Shown here in pieces: positions 9,028-20,258 of a stretch of 64,000 bases of DNA. Both the position numbers and the translations under genes were made by a program. Position 1 is the first letter of the stretch. Each line of letters begins with the position of its first letter. The stretch comes from Pseudomonas cremoris (lineage in GTDB: Bacteria; Pseudomonadota; Gammaproteobacteria; Pseudomonadales; Pseudomonadaceae). The notes under the pieces were generated by a model. That model did not search any database. It had not been told where the DNA came from and was given only the letters and a program-made list of their open reading frames with translations. The stretch covers positions 558,001 to 622,000 of the forward strand of contig NZ_JAAXCY010000001.1 of NCBI RefSeq assembly GCF_014230465.1, in the 5' to 3' direction.

Positions 9028-9615
9028 TCACTGCGGGCACGGGTTGACGATTGCAAACTCATCCGTATTCGCCATCCCCGGCTTATAGCCAGGCGTGGTG
9101 ACGTAGCGCAAAACCTTATTACCGGTGAGTTTCACAAATGAGCCCTCGACACCGGTGAACACCTTTTGCTGGTTACCGGTCAGGTAATCGAAGATCTTCA
9201 ACTTCATCGGCATATTCATCTGGCCGCCCGGCGTGATGGGCGCCAGCATGAAGGCATCGTCTTTGGTGAACACGTAGAAGATTTCCGGCTTGTCACGGCC
9301 CTCCGTCACTTTCGCGCACATCACCTCATCGACACGCAAGGTCCTGACCGGAATATAAGTCTTGTTCTGGTAGAGGCTGAGAATGAACCCCTGTTTGGTC
9401 AACACACCCAACCCTTGGGTGGCATGGCAGATCTCTGCAATCCTGTAGGTGTAGGGGCACCAGTTGGTTTCGGTGATGCCGATGATATCGGCCGGTGCAA
9501 CGCCCAGGTCATGTTCAATTTTGGCCCGGTCTTCGGGGCTCTGATAGGGAATCATCACGCAGCCGTGCAAACCCAGCACCAGTGCGGAGAGTAAAACGAG
9601 GGACGAAAAACGCAT
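9028..9615 (-). CDS. Putative lipoprotein of unknown function
   Basis: 195 residues beginning with a lipoprotein signal peptide: charged MRFSS, hydrophobic stretch, then the lipobox LHGC with C19 as the acylated residue. The mature part has four further cysteines (in NWCPYTYRIAEICHA, VMCAKV and the C-terminal NPCPQ), consistent with two periplasmic disulfides. I recognise no domain. It is convergent with the LysR gene, only 7 bases away. GGAGGT upstream of the start is a good ribosome binding site. Confidence 0.7.
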   Translation of the reverse strand: MRFSSLVLLSALVLGLHGCVMIPYQSPEDRAKIEHDLGVAPADIIGITETNWCPYTYRIAEICHATQGLGVLTKQGFILSLYQNKTYIPVRTLRVDEVMCAKVTEGRDKPEIFYVFTKDDAFMLAPITPGGQMNMPMKLKIFDYLTGNQQKVFTGVEGSFVKLTGNKVLRYVTTPGYKPGMANTDEFAIVNPCPQ

Positions 9616-9791
9616 GTGGGACCTCCATGTCTACGGGAGGCGCATGCTACGCGAGTCAGGGCTTGGGCGCAGCCAGGCGACGGATTAGCCCGCCTGTAAA
9701 ATCCGGACTTTCAATTTAAACGAAGCGTTTATTCACAAGCTGGGCTACTGTCACGGACGCATGACGCACCTGAAAACATTCAAGGATTGAA

Positions 9792-10352
9792 ATGAAAGCG
9801 CCTTTACTACTGATCTCGTTGCTCCTGGTCCTGCTGTCCGGCTGCACCACCTCTGCAACTCCAGATATGTCACGCCCCTCGATTGCCGAAACCAAGACAG
9901 TGGTGTTCGGCAGCAAGACGTTCGTCCTGAAATTCCAGAAGGATGGTTTGTGGGAGTATTTCCCCGCTGAGGAAAGCGTCGATGCCTGGAGTGAAATGGT
10001 GGACTTCACCGTCGTTTCTCGCGACTTCAACCGCTTCACGCCTCTGGACCTCGCCAAGCGCGCCATCCAGTTGCACCAGCAGGAAAACCCGAACAGCCCG
10101 GCGATCCTGCTGACGGACAATAAAACGGGGATCGACTATTCGATGCATTTCTACCCCAAGTCACTGCGTAAAGACGGGCACTTCTCTGAAATCAGTTATT
10201 TCAAGTATTACAAAGACAGCGGCACCGGCCAGACCATCATTTTCCACTTCGCGAGGAATATTCCGGTTCCGAGCGACCCCGAGGCAAAGGCCGTGGAAAC
10301 AGGCCGGGAAATAGTGCCGCTGATTGAGGCATTTCCGAAGTACCGGCCATGA
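9792..10352 (+). CDS. Putative lipoprotein of unknown function
   Basis: 186 residues with a clear lipoprotein signal: MKAPLLLISLLLVLLSGC, lipobox LSGC with C18. The mature protein is soluble and mixed alpha/beta, with no motif I can name. Its composition is less GC-rich than the neighbours. The start is supported by the signal peptide; AAGGATTG lies just before it. Divergent from the lipoprotein gene at 9028-9615. Whether the two lipoproteins are functionally linked cannot be told. Confidence 0.7.
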   Translation: MKAPLLLISLLLVLLSGCTTSATPDMSRPSIAETKTVVFGSKTFVLKFQKDGLWEYFPAEESVDAWSEMVDFTVVSRDFNRFTPLDLAKRAIQLHQQENPNSPAILLTDNKTGIDYSMHFYPKSLRKDGHFSEISYFKYYKDSGTGQTIIFHFARNIPVPSDPEAKAVETGREIVPLIEAFPKYRP

Positions 10353-10460
10353 GGCCGCAGAGCGGGCAGCACGAAGCTGTTCGCAGGCAGTGATTGCCAG
10401 CAAAGCGCATATAAAAAATTTGGGTTTAGGTGGGTGTTGCAGGAAGAGCGTTATGGAGGC

Positions 10461-10565
10461 AACCCCACCAGCCACACCCCGGCACACAATGTTCCCGCTG
10501 TGGCTGCTGCCTTCCGGCTCTGACCAGGTTCACGGGTAATCGTTGCGGGGGGACCGATGGGGTCA
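10461..10565 (-). ncRNA. ffs: 4.5S RNA of the signal recognition particle
   Basis: The reverse strand carries the conserved SRP domain IV core: the ACCTGGTCAGAGCCGGAAGG segment followed by CAGCAGCC, with the GGAA tetraloop and asymmetric internal loop, flanked by the CCGCAACG and GTGTGCCGGG arms. The outer ends pair (ACCCCA near the 5' end with TGGGGT near the 3' end). It binds Ffh and targets membrane proteins to the translocon. End positions are estimated from the outer pairing and may shift by several bases. Confidence 0.93.
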
Positions 10566-10730
10566 CCATAACGACGCCTGCCTCTCGGCAAGCGGGGCCA
10601 TTGTACCGATCTAATCAGAAGTTACAACCGTTCGTGGCGGATTAAAAATATCTGATGGCTCAAGTACTTGCCTGTTTCCCCAGAAGGTCCATCGCCCGCT
10701 GTGGAGCCGGGATGCAGACGACTCGGTCTA

Positions 10731-10862
10731 GTAGTGAGCGGGCTCGCCCCGCGCTGGGTGGCGAAGCCGCCCTAAACCGGGCGTTGCGATATTTCAGAAA
10801 GACCGAGGTGCCGGGATTTGGGGCGGCTTCGCCACCCAGCGCAGGGCAAGCCCGCTCACTAC
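10731..10862. repeat. REPIN, GTAGTGAGCGGGCTTGCCCC family
   Basis: Inverted pair of REP units in the gap between ffs and the metallopeptidase gene. Arms begin GTAGTGAGCGGGCTCGCCCC (left, one base off the consensus) and its mirror on the right; the inner parts GCTGGGTGGCGAAGCCGCCC and GGGCGGCTTCGCCACCCAGC also pair, giving a long imperfect hairpin. Confidence 0.9.
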
Positions 10863-10870
10863 AGACTCAG

Positions 10871-12037
10871 CTATTGGGCCTGTAGCACCTCATCCGCCCG
10901 GCCGCCCTCTTCCTGGATTACCAGGTGGATGAAGTGCAGCTTGGCGATCACCGGCGGTGGCAGCACGAAGGGATAGAAATCCGGCTGGCCCATGCTGCGC
11001 GACAGCTCATTGAGCATGCCGGCAAGCTCGATCCACGCGTTGACGAATGACAGGAACGCCACGCCGCCAGGGTGTTCGGGATCGTAGAGGGTGGTGAGGG
11101 GAAACGGCTGGTAATCCAGGTCCATCTCGCGGGCGCTCATGCCGAAGCCGAGCGCAGTGTCGACGGCGTCCATCATGTGCAGGTAGTGCGCCCAGGTTTC
11201 TGCCCAGTCTTCCCAGGGGTGCATGGTGGCATAGGCGCTGACGCAGGTTTGCTGCCAGTCGGGACGCGCGCCGTTCTGGTAGTGATGATCCAGTGCATCG
11301 GCATAACTGGCGCGTTCGTCGCCGAACAGGTTACGAAAGGGTTCCTGCCACTGGGTATTGGCGATCAGGCGATCCCAATAATAGTGGCCGACTTCATGTC
11401 GAAAATGTCCGAGCAAAGTGCGATAAGGCTCGCGCATTTGCACACGGACTTTTTCGCGGTGGGCGTCGTCGGCCTCCTTGATATCGAGGGTGATCAGGCC
11501 GTTGGCGTGGCCCGTCATCGGGGCGTTGCCTTCCAGGTCGATGCCGACGAAGTCAAAAGCCAGGCCGGCATCCTCATCGACGGTTTTGGGGACCACTCGC
11601 AAACCCAGACTGACCAGTTGCGCCACCAGACGACGCTTGGCGATCTCGACCTTGCGCCAGCGCTCAGGGTTTTCCGGAACGGACAGGTCAGGGATGGTGC
11701 GATTCAAGCTACAAGCCACACACAGGGGTGCGGTGCTGTGGGCGGGAATCAACCAGTTGCAGGCCGCCGGGGTGTCAAGGTTGGCGCAGCGGCGGAAGGC
11801 GCCGGCGTCGAGGTTGCCGTCCTGCAGCCAGGTGCCTTCGACGGGGCCGGGCTGCAGGGAGGCTAGCCGGCTTTGTTGGGGTTGGTAGCCCAGCAACGCC
11901 TGGCAAGCCAAGCATTGGCTGTTGCGAAAGAACAGGGATTGGCCGCAGCGGCATTGCCACACCTTGCTGTTGCGAGATGGGCTGGCCACGAACGGTGCGG
12001 CGATGCGCGAACTGAGCTGCTCGAAGTAGCGGAACAT
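10871..12037 (-). CDS. Putative zinc-binding metallopeptidase with N-terminal zinc ribbon
   Basis: 388 residues. The N-terminal part has a zinc-ribbon pattern (CRC at about 29-31 and CLAC at about 42-45), then a conserved CANLDTPAACNWLIP block. The C-terminal two thirds carries the gluzincin-type motif HEVGHYYWD (about residues 214-222) and a downstream ETWAHYLHMMD segment that supplies a likely third ligand. This arrangement matches the pseudomonad family annotated as putative zinc-binding peptidase (Peptidase_Mx type). There is no signal peptide, so it is probably cytoplasmic. Substrate unknown. It stands alone between two REPINs. Confidence 0.82.
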   Translation of the reverse strand: MFRYFEQLSSRIAAPFVASPSRNSKVWQCRCGQSLFFRNSQCLACQALLGYQPQQSRLASLQPGPVEGTWLQDGNLDAGAFRRCANLDTPAACNWLIPAHSTAPLCVACSLNRTIPDLSVPENPERWRKVEIAKRRLVAQLVSLGLRVVPKTVDEDAGLAFDFVGIDLEGNAPMTGHANGLITLDIKEADDAHREKVRVQMREPYRTLLGHFRHEVGHYYWDRLIANTQWQEPFRNLFGDERASYADALDHHYQNGARPDWQQTCVSAYATMHPWEDWAETWAHYLHMMDAVDTALGFGMSAREMDLDYQPFPLTTLYDPEHPGGVAFLSFVNAWIELAGMLNELSRSMGQPDFYPFVLPPPVIAKLHFIHLVIQEEGGRADEVLQAQ

Positions 12038-12100
12038 GGCGATCTCTCCCTGGGTGACAGAGACTAGATCATTTCCCAGTCAAAATCGTTCCGCATGCTT

Positions 12101-12232
12101 GTAGTGAGCGGGCTTGCCCCGCGCTGGGGGGGCGAAGCCGCCCAAACCCAGACGCCGCAATCTTCCTGAAACACCGCAGCGCGCTTGTTAGGGCGGCTTC
12201 GCCCCCCAGCGCGGGGCAAGCCCGCTCACTAC
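12101..12232. repeat. REPIN, GTAGTGAGCGGGCTTGCCCC family
   Basis: Inverted REP pair between the metallopeptidase gene and ligA. Both arms match the family consensus exactly over GTAGTGAGCGGGCTTGCCCC, and the inner GCTGGGGGGCGAAGCCGCCC / GGGCGGCTTCGCCCCCCAGC segments pair almost perfectly. Because ligA ends at 12260, the element sits directly downstream of the ligA stop. Confidence 0.92.
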
Positions 12233-12259
12233 AACAGCCCTGCCCATCACATCACGCGG

Positions 12260-14656
<2,397 letters not shown>

Positions 14657-14704
14657 TCAATATGTTAGTGCACGGATTCTACAGACAACGCTTAAGATCG
14701 AACC

Positions 14705-15568
14705 TCAGCGTTTCTGTGTCAGGGCGCGACGCTCAAACTCGACGATGCGCTGACGGTAGTGCTCGATGGTCTGGGCGGTGAGGACGCTGCGTTGGTCGTC
14801 CTTGAGCTCGCCGTTCAGTTCCTGGGACAGCTTGCGGGCTGCGGCCACCATCACGTCGAACGCTTGTTTCGGGTGACGCGGGCCTGGCAGGCCGAGGAAG
14901 AAGCTCACGGCTGGCGTGCTGAACAGGTCGATATCGTCCAGATCGAAGGTGCCCGGCTTGACCGCGTTGGCCATCGAGAACAGCACTTCGCCGTTGCCGG
15001 CCATGCTTTCGTGGCGGTGGAAGATATCCATCTCGCCAAAACGCAGGCCGCTTTCGAGGATGTTCTGCAACAGGGCTGGGCCTTTGAAACCGGCGGCGTC
15101 GCGGCAGATCACGCTGATCACCAAGACTTCTTCGGCAGCCGGCTGATCGGCAACCGATTGACGCGGTGCATTCTTGCCAACATTTTCATCCGGGAAATCA
15201 TCGTCACGGCTGCTGAAACTCGGGCCTTCATCGACGTCCAAGTTCAGGTCGCCCTGATGCGGCTCGGCAACCGGTGCGCTGTTGCGCTTGCCACGCTTGG
15301 AAGACGGCTCGCGGGCTTCACGCACCGGCGCGCTCATCGACGGCAAGTCGTGCTCGTCCAATTGCGGTTCTTTATGGGTATCCAGCACACGGGGCGGCCC
15401 CAGCAGCTCGGCGCTGCCGTCGTCGTCAGGCAAGTTGGACAGGTTGCGGTCCAGACGGAATTTGAGCTTGCCCTTGCCACCGCGCATCCGGCGCCAGCCA
15501 TCAAAAAGAATACCGGCAATGACAATAATGCCGATGACGATCAGCCACTCGCGCAGACCGATTTCCAT
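14705..15568 (-). CDS. zipA: Cell division protein ZipA
   Basis: Inner-membrane anchor that tethers FtsZ at the division site. 287 residues from the ATG at 15568. The N terminus is a single transmembrane helix ([20 protein letters not shown]) followed by a basic stretch ([16 protein letters not shown]). A disordered acidic and proline-containing linker runs to about residue 140, and the FtsZ-binding domain fills the C terminus ([20 protein letters not shown] onwards). It lies between smc and ligA, the usual pseudomonad order smc-zipA-ligA. Confidence 0.95.
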   Translation of the reverse strand: MEIGLREWLIVIGIIVIAGILFDGWRRMRGGKGKLKFRLDRNLSNLPDDDGSAELLGPPRVLDTHKEPQLDEHDLPSMSAPVREAREPSSKRGKRNSAPVAEPHQGDLNLDVDEGPSFSSRDDDFPDENVGKNAPRQSVADQPAAEEVLVISVICRDAAGFKGPALLQNILESGLRFGEMDIFHRHESMAGNGEVLFSMANAVKPGTFDLDDIDLFSTPAVSFFLGLPGPRHPKQAFDVMVAAARKLSQELNGELKDDQRSVLTAQTIEHYRQRIVEFERRALTQKR

Positions 15569-15827
15569 GTAATCCCGTGCCTCTAATAAAAAATGCTGAA
15601 AAATAAGGGGTTTAGCACCGTGCAAACCGCTTTAAAACGTGGCGCCAACTCTATGTTCTGACTGACGTTTTGCCCACGCACACGAAAAATTGACATTAAA
15701 CTAGCACGACCAAAGATAACTTTACACCGTCTGTCAAAATGCCTTGGACAATTATGTCCTTTAGCCATATTTGCCAGCCTCGTAAAAGACCTTACATCCT
15801 GCCGAAAATTCTCTTCCAAAGCCTGGG

Positions 15828-18800
15828 TCAGGATTCCACCATCGCCATCGCTTCTTCCACATCCACGGCCACCAAACGCGAACAGCCAGGTTCGTGCATC
15901 GTCACACCCATCAGTTGATCGGCCATTTCCATGGCGATCTTATTGTGGGTGATATAGATGAACTGCACCGTCTGGGACATCTCTTTAACCAGCCGTGCGT
16001 ACCGTCCAACGTTAGCGTCATCCAGCGGTGCGTCAACTTCATCGAGCATGCAGAACGGCGCCGGGTTCAACTTGAAGATGGCAAATACCAGGGCCAAAGC
16101 GGTCAGGGCTTTCTCGCCACCGGACAACAAATGGATGGTGCTGTTCTTCTTGCCCGGAGGCCGCGCCATGATCGTTACCCCTGTATCGAGTAGATCTTCG
16201 CCTGTCAGTTCCAAGTAAGCGCTGCCACCGCCGAAAACTTTCGGGAATAACGCCTGTAAACCGCTATTAATCTGATCAAAGGTATCTTTGAAGCGATTAC
16301 GGGTTTCCTTGTCGATCTTGCGGATCACGTTTTCCAACGTGTCCAGGGCTTCGACCAAATCAGCATCCTGGGCATCCAGATAACGCTTACGTTCGGACTG
16401 CTGTTGGTATTCGTCGATGGCGGCGAGGTTGATCGCGCCAAGGCGTTGGATACGTGCAGCAATGCGCTCAAGTTCTTCTTCGGCGTCTTTCTCGTTGGCC
16501 TGGGCGGTCAACGTATTAAGTACGCCATGCAAGTCATAGCCGTCTTCCAGCAACTGGTCCTGCAAGGTCTTGCGACGCACGGTCAGGGCTTGCCATTCCA
16601 TACGCTGTTGTTCGAGTTGGCCGCGGATCAGCTGGGATTGCTGCTCGGCCTGGGTCCGGCGTTTTTCTGCATCGCGCAGTTCGCGGTCGGCGTCTTCAAG
16701 CGCGATCTGCGCGGTCTTGAGTTCTTCGTCGACCGTCATGCGCTTGTCGAGCAGTTCTTCGAGCTTGAGGCGCAACTCTTCGAGCGGCGCTTCGCCCTCT
16801 TCCAGGTTAAGGCTCAGTTGCTCACGCTTTTCGGTCAAGCGTTCGGATTGCATCTCCAGACGCTCAAGAGCCTGGGCCGTGGACGCGTGCTGGGCTTTGA
16901 GCGAGCCCAACCGCACCGCCAACTGATGAGCATGATCCTTGTGCTGCCGCGCTTCCTGACGCACGCGGTCGAGGCGTTCGCGCAGGCTGTCGCGCTGGGC
17001 CAGCAGCAATTCGCGCTGCTCGGTGTCCAGCGCCATGCTGTCGAGGGCTTCCTGCAAGTGCAGGCGCGCTTCGCCGATCTGTTCGTGCTCCAGGGCACGC
17101 TGCTCGCCCATCTCGGCGACTTCTTCGTCCAGGCGAGTGCGGCGCAGGGTCAGTTGTTCAGCCTTGGCTTTGCTCGCAGAGAGCTGGGCCTTGAGTTCGC
17201 CTTGCTGGCGCGCTTCGTCCTGCAACAGACGGCGCAGGTGTTCGCGGCCGGTCTCTTGCTGACGCTGGGTGGCGCGCAGGGTTTGCAGTTGGGTTTCCAG
17301 GCTTTCCAGAGTGGCTTCGCGCTCTTCGCGTTCGGCGATCAGGTTGACGATTTCCTGGCCTCGGGCCAGAACGCCGCTTTCCGCTTCACTGGCACGGCGC
17401 ACCCGCAGGAAGTGGCGACCCACCCAGTAGCCATCACGGCTGATCAGGCTTTCACCGGCGCCCAGTTGGCCGCGTTGGGCCAGCGCCTGTTCCAGGGAAT
17501 CCACTGGTTTGACCTGGCCCAGCCATGGCGACAGATCAATGGCCGCCTCAACCTTGTCCAGCAGGCTGCCCGGCACGCGCGCGCCATCGGCTGCGGGGCT
17601 GAGCAAACGCAAATCACCCTGGGCAAAACCGGCCAGGTCGAAGCCGCCAAAATCATCCACCAGCACGGCTTGCAGGTCGGCGCCCAGCACGGTTTCCACC
17701 GCCAGTTCCCAGCCGGCTTGCACTTTCAAGCCTTCTGCCAGTCGTGGACGCTCGGCCAAGTGCTGGTCACGCAGCCATTCGGCGGTGCCGGTGCCTGGGT
17801 CCAAGGCGGCTTGCTGCAAGGCTTCGAGGGACGCCAAGCGCCCGTTCAACCGCTGCAAATCGCCTTGGGCCTGTTGCTGTGCCTGGGTCGCCTGCTGCAG
17901 TTGTTGACGCAACTGCTCCAGGCGCTCCACTTGTTGTTCTTCGCTGGCTTCCAGCTCTTCCAGCGTCATTTCGCTTTCGGCCAGTTGCTCGCTCAGTTCC
18001 ATGATCGCTGCGTCTTCCGGGTCGGCAGACAGCAGCGCACGTTCTTCCTGCATGCGACGCTGGCGCTCGGCCAGGCGCTCCATGCTGGTTTCCAGCTGCT
18101 GGATACGCGACTGCTGCACCTCGGCCTGGCGGCGCGGCTCGGCGGATTGCAGGTTGAACGTGTCCCACTGCTCCTGCCAGCCGTGCATGGTGGTTTCGGA
18201 TTCTTCCAGGGCGGCGGCGGCTTCTTCGGCTGCAGCGCTGATGACTTCCTGCTCGGGGGTGAGCATGTCCAGCTCCTCCCCAAGGGTCAGCAGCAAGGTA
18301 CGATCGTGGCCCAGGTGCGACTCCGTCTCCAGTCGCGCGCGCTCGGCTTCCTTCAAGTCGTCCTGCAACTGGCGCAGGCGCTGCTGGCCGTGCTGGATGC
18401 TCTGCTCCACACGGGCAATATCGCCGCCCACCGAATAGAAACGGCCTTGCACCAAATTGAAGCGTTCAGACAGGTCATGGTGACCGTCACGCAAGCGCTC
18501 GATGCTGGCGTCGGCGTTGCGCTGCTCGGCCACCAGCGCTTCAAAGCTGATTTCCTGGGTACCGATGATCGCTTCGCGCTGGCCAACCTGATCATTCAAC
18601 GCCTGCCAACGCAGGGCCGACAGTTGCGCCTTGATTTGGCGCTCCTCGCCCTTGTATTCCTGATACTTCTCGGCGGCCTGGGCCTGGCGGTGCAGGCGCT
18701 CCAACTGGCGCTCCAGCTCTTCGCGCAGGTCGGTGAGGCGGGCGAGGTTTTCGTGGGTGCGACGAATGCGGTTTTCGGTCTCGCGGCGGCGCTCCTTGTA

Positions 18801-19316
18801 CTTGGAGATGCCGGCCGCTTCTTCGATAAAGTTGCGCAGGTCTTCGGGCTTGGCTTCGATCAGCTTGGAGATCATGCCCTGTTCGATGATCGAGTAGCTG
18901 CGCGGGCCCAAGCCGGTGCCGAGGAAAATATCGGTGATGTCTCGACGGCGACACTTGGTGCCGTTGAGGAAGTAGCTGTTCTGGCTGTCGCGGGTCACTT
19001 TGCGGCGGATCGAGATTTCCGCGTAGGCCGCATACTCGCCGATCAGGGTGCCGTCGGAGTTGTCGAACACCAGTTCGATGCTGGCCTGGCTCACGGGTTT
19101 GCGGCTGGTGGAGCCGTTGAAGATGACGTCGGTCATCGACTCGCCACGCAGGTTTTTTGCCGAGCTCTCGCCCATCACCCAACGGACGGCGTCGATGATG
19201 TTCGACTTGCCGCAACCATTGGGCCCGACCACCGCCGCCATGTTACTGGGGAAGTTCACCGTGGTCGGGTCGACGAAGGATTTGAACCCCGCCAGTTTGA
19301 TGCACTTGAGCCGCAC
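15828..19316 (-). CDS. smc: Chromosome segregation protein SMC
   Basis: Condensin ATPase that compacts and helps separate chromosomes. 1162 residues. It starts at a GTG at 19316 (reading MRLKCIKLAGFKSF), chosen because the family always begins there. Walker A GPNGCGKSN lies near residues 32-40, long Gln/Glu/Leu/Arg-rich coiled coils run about 165-490 and 660-1000, the hinge lies about 500-650, and the C-terminal head has the ABC signature LLSGGEKALTALAL and Walker B CMLDEVDAPLDDAN. Its start is 2 bases from the stop of the upstream GntR gene, so the two are probably translated from one transcript. This is the true-SMC type rather than MukB. Confidence 0.97.
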   Translation of the reverse strand: MRLKCIKLAGFKSFVDPTTVNFPSNMAAVVGPNGCGKSNIIDAVRWVMGESSAKNLRGESMTDVIFNGSTSRKPVSQASIELVFDNSDGTLIGEYAAYAEISIRRKVTRDSQNSYFLNGTKCRRRDITDIFLGTGLGPRSYSIIEQGMISKLIEAKPEDLRNFIEEAAGISKYKERRRETENRIRRTHENLARLTDLREELERQLERLHRQAQAAEKYQEYKGEERQIKAQLSALRWQALNDQVGQREAIIGTQEISFEALVAEQRNADASIERLRDGHHDLSERFNLVQGRFYSVGGDIARVEQSIQHGQQRLRQLQDDLKEAERARLETESHLGHDRTLLLTLGEELDMLTPEQEVISAAAEEAAAALEESETTMHGWQEQWDTFNLQSAEPRRQAEVQQSRIQQLETSMERLAERQRRMQEERALLSADPEDAAIMELSEQLAESEMTLEELEASEEQQVERLEQLRQQLQQATQAQQQAQGDLQRLNGRLASLEALQQAALDPGTGTAEWLRDQHLAERPRLAEGLKVQAGWELAVETVLGADLQAVLVDDFGGFDLAGFAQGDLRLLSPAADGARVPGSLLDKVEAAIDLSPWLGQVKPVDSLEQALAQRGQLGAGESLISRDGYWVGRHFLRVRRASEAESGVLARGQEIVNLIAEREEREATLESLETQLQTLRATQRQQETGREHLRRLLQDEARQQGELKAQLSASKAKAEQLTLRRTRLDEEVAEMGEQRALEHEQIGEARLHLQEALDSMALDTEQRELLLAQRDSLRERLDRVRQEARQHKDHAHQLAVRLGSLKAQHASTAQALERLEMQSERLTEKREQLSLNLEEGEAPLEELRLKLEELLDKRMTVDEELKTAQIALEDADRELRDAEKRRTQAEQQSQLIRGQLEQQRMEWQALTVRRKTLQDQLLEDGYDLHGVLNTLTAQANEKDAEEELERIAARIQRLGAINLAAIDEYQQQSERKRYLDAQDADLVEALDTLENVIRKIDKETRNRFKDTFDQINSGLQALFPKVFGGGSAYLELTGEDLLDTGVTIMARPPGKKNSTIHLLSGGEKALTALALVFAIFKLNPAPFCMLDEVDAPLDDANVGRYARLVKEMSQTVQFIYITHNKIAMEMADQLMGVTMHEPGCSRLVAVDVEEAMAMVES

Positions 19317-19318
19317 GC

Positions 19319-19978
19319 TTAGGCGTCCGCCAAGGCTGCGATGACCAGTGAGCAACTGCGCTGGCCGTAGGCGGACAGCACTTGGCGGATCTGTGCCAGG
19401 TCACGGGCGAGTACGGCGGCGAGCAGTTGCTCGAACAGCACCAGGTATTCGCTCATGGACGCTTTGCGCTGGTCCAGGGCCAGGTAGTAGGCGCGGTTCA
19501 TCGCCGGCTGCAGGTTTTCGACGGTTTCCTGCAAATAGGGGTTGTTGGCAAATGGGTACGCGGCGCGCATCACGTTGAAGCTTTCTTCAACGAACGCACG
19601 GATATCCTGGCGTTCGAAGCTGACGATCAAGCGCTGCTGGATCTGCAGGAACGGCGCCATGTCGGCCTGGGTCTGCCAGCCTTCGGCAACGGCATTGCCC
19701 AACAGGATGTAAAGCTCGCCCATCAGCGTGCACAGGCTCTGCACCTTGTGCGCGGTGAGTTCGGTGACGTGGGCGCCTCGGCGCGGCAGGATCGCGATCA
19801 AGTGGCGGCGTTCGAGGATCAACAAGGCTTCGCGCACGGAACCACGGCTGACATTAAGCGCCAGCGTGACCTTTTGCTCCTGGATTCGCTCCCCAGGCTT
19901 GAGATCGCCGCGAATGATACGTTCGGCGAGGTGGTGAGCAATTTGCTCGGCGAGACTGTCCGGCGCCTTGAACGTCAT
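19319..19978 (-). CDS. GntR-family (FadR-type) transcriptional regulator
   Basis: 219 residues. Winged helix at the N terminus (LAERIIRGDLKPGERIQEQK, then NVSRGSVREALLILERR) and an all-helical FCD-type ligand domain. The gene is immediately upstream of smc in the same direction and divergent from the xanthine dehydrogenase operon across a 280-base gap containing operator-like dyads, so xdhA is a plausible target. In pseudomonads a GntR gene is commonly found just before smc, so the smc linkage may be ancestral. Effector unknown; a purine intermediate is an inference from context only. Confidence 0.88.
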   Translation of the reverse strand: MTFKAPDSLAEQIAHHLAERIIRGDLKPGERIQEQKVTLALNVSRGSVREALLILERRHLIAILPRRGAHVTELTAHKVQSLCTLMGELYILLGNAVAEGWQTQADMAPFLQIQQRLIVSFERQDIRAFVEESFNVMRAAYPFANNPYLQETVENLQPAMNRAYYLALDQRKASMSEYLVLFEQLLAAVLARDLAQIRQVLSAYGQRSCSLVIAALADA

Positions 19979-20161
19979 GTTTTCCCTTCAAAATCTTCTA
20001 TCGGTACAAGCGCGGCAGTGTAGCGCATTGGCCCGCTGATGGCGCTACGCCCGCCGTGGCGAATTTGGCATGAAATAAGCAACGTTGAAAAGCCAAAAGC
20101 CCCTGAAAACGCCGGTTCCAGAAGACTGGACCATAATTGAAAGTGTTGCGACTGCATTTTC

Positions 20162-20213
20162 TTGACCTTCTGGTCAGAAAATCGTTGACCGAAAAGTCAG
20201 ACATGACTAGATT
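20162..20213 (+). promoter_or_regulatory. Candidate xdhA promoter with paired operator-like dyads
   Basis: Two similar dyads 23 bases apart: TTGACC-TTC-TGGTCAG at 20162-20177 and TTGACC-GAAAA-GTCAG at 20185-20200. The second TTGACC also serves as a good -35 element with TAGATT 17 bases downstream (20208-20213) as -10. A repressor bound to the second dyad would cover the -35. The GntR regulator encoded divergently is the natural candidate, but binding is inferred. Confidence 0.5.
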
Positions 20214-20258
20214 CGGCGCAAAGCGGTTAACAACAATAATGAGTCTGCGAGGCCTTCC

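Noticed and set aside
10655..10885. A 76-codon frame running through the REPIN at 10731
   Set aside because: Most of it is repeat sequence. Similar frames arise at every REPIN of this family; there is no ribosome binding site.
3664..12232. The REPINs as transposon ends or CRISPR-like repeats
   Set aside because: No transposase gene, target duplications or regular spacers are present; the units match the intergenic REP families of P. fluorescens.
16404..19322. A 972-codon open frame opposite smc
   Set aside because: It is the mirror of the smc coiled coils. GC-rich DNA with few antisense stops produces such frames; it has low-complexity composition and no domain or ribosome binding site.
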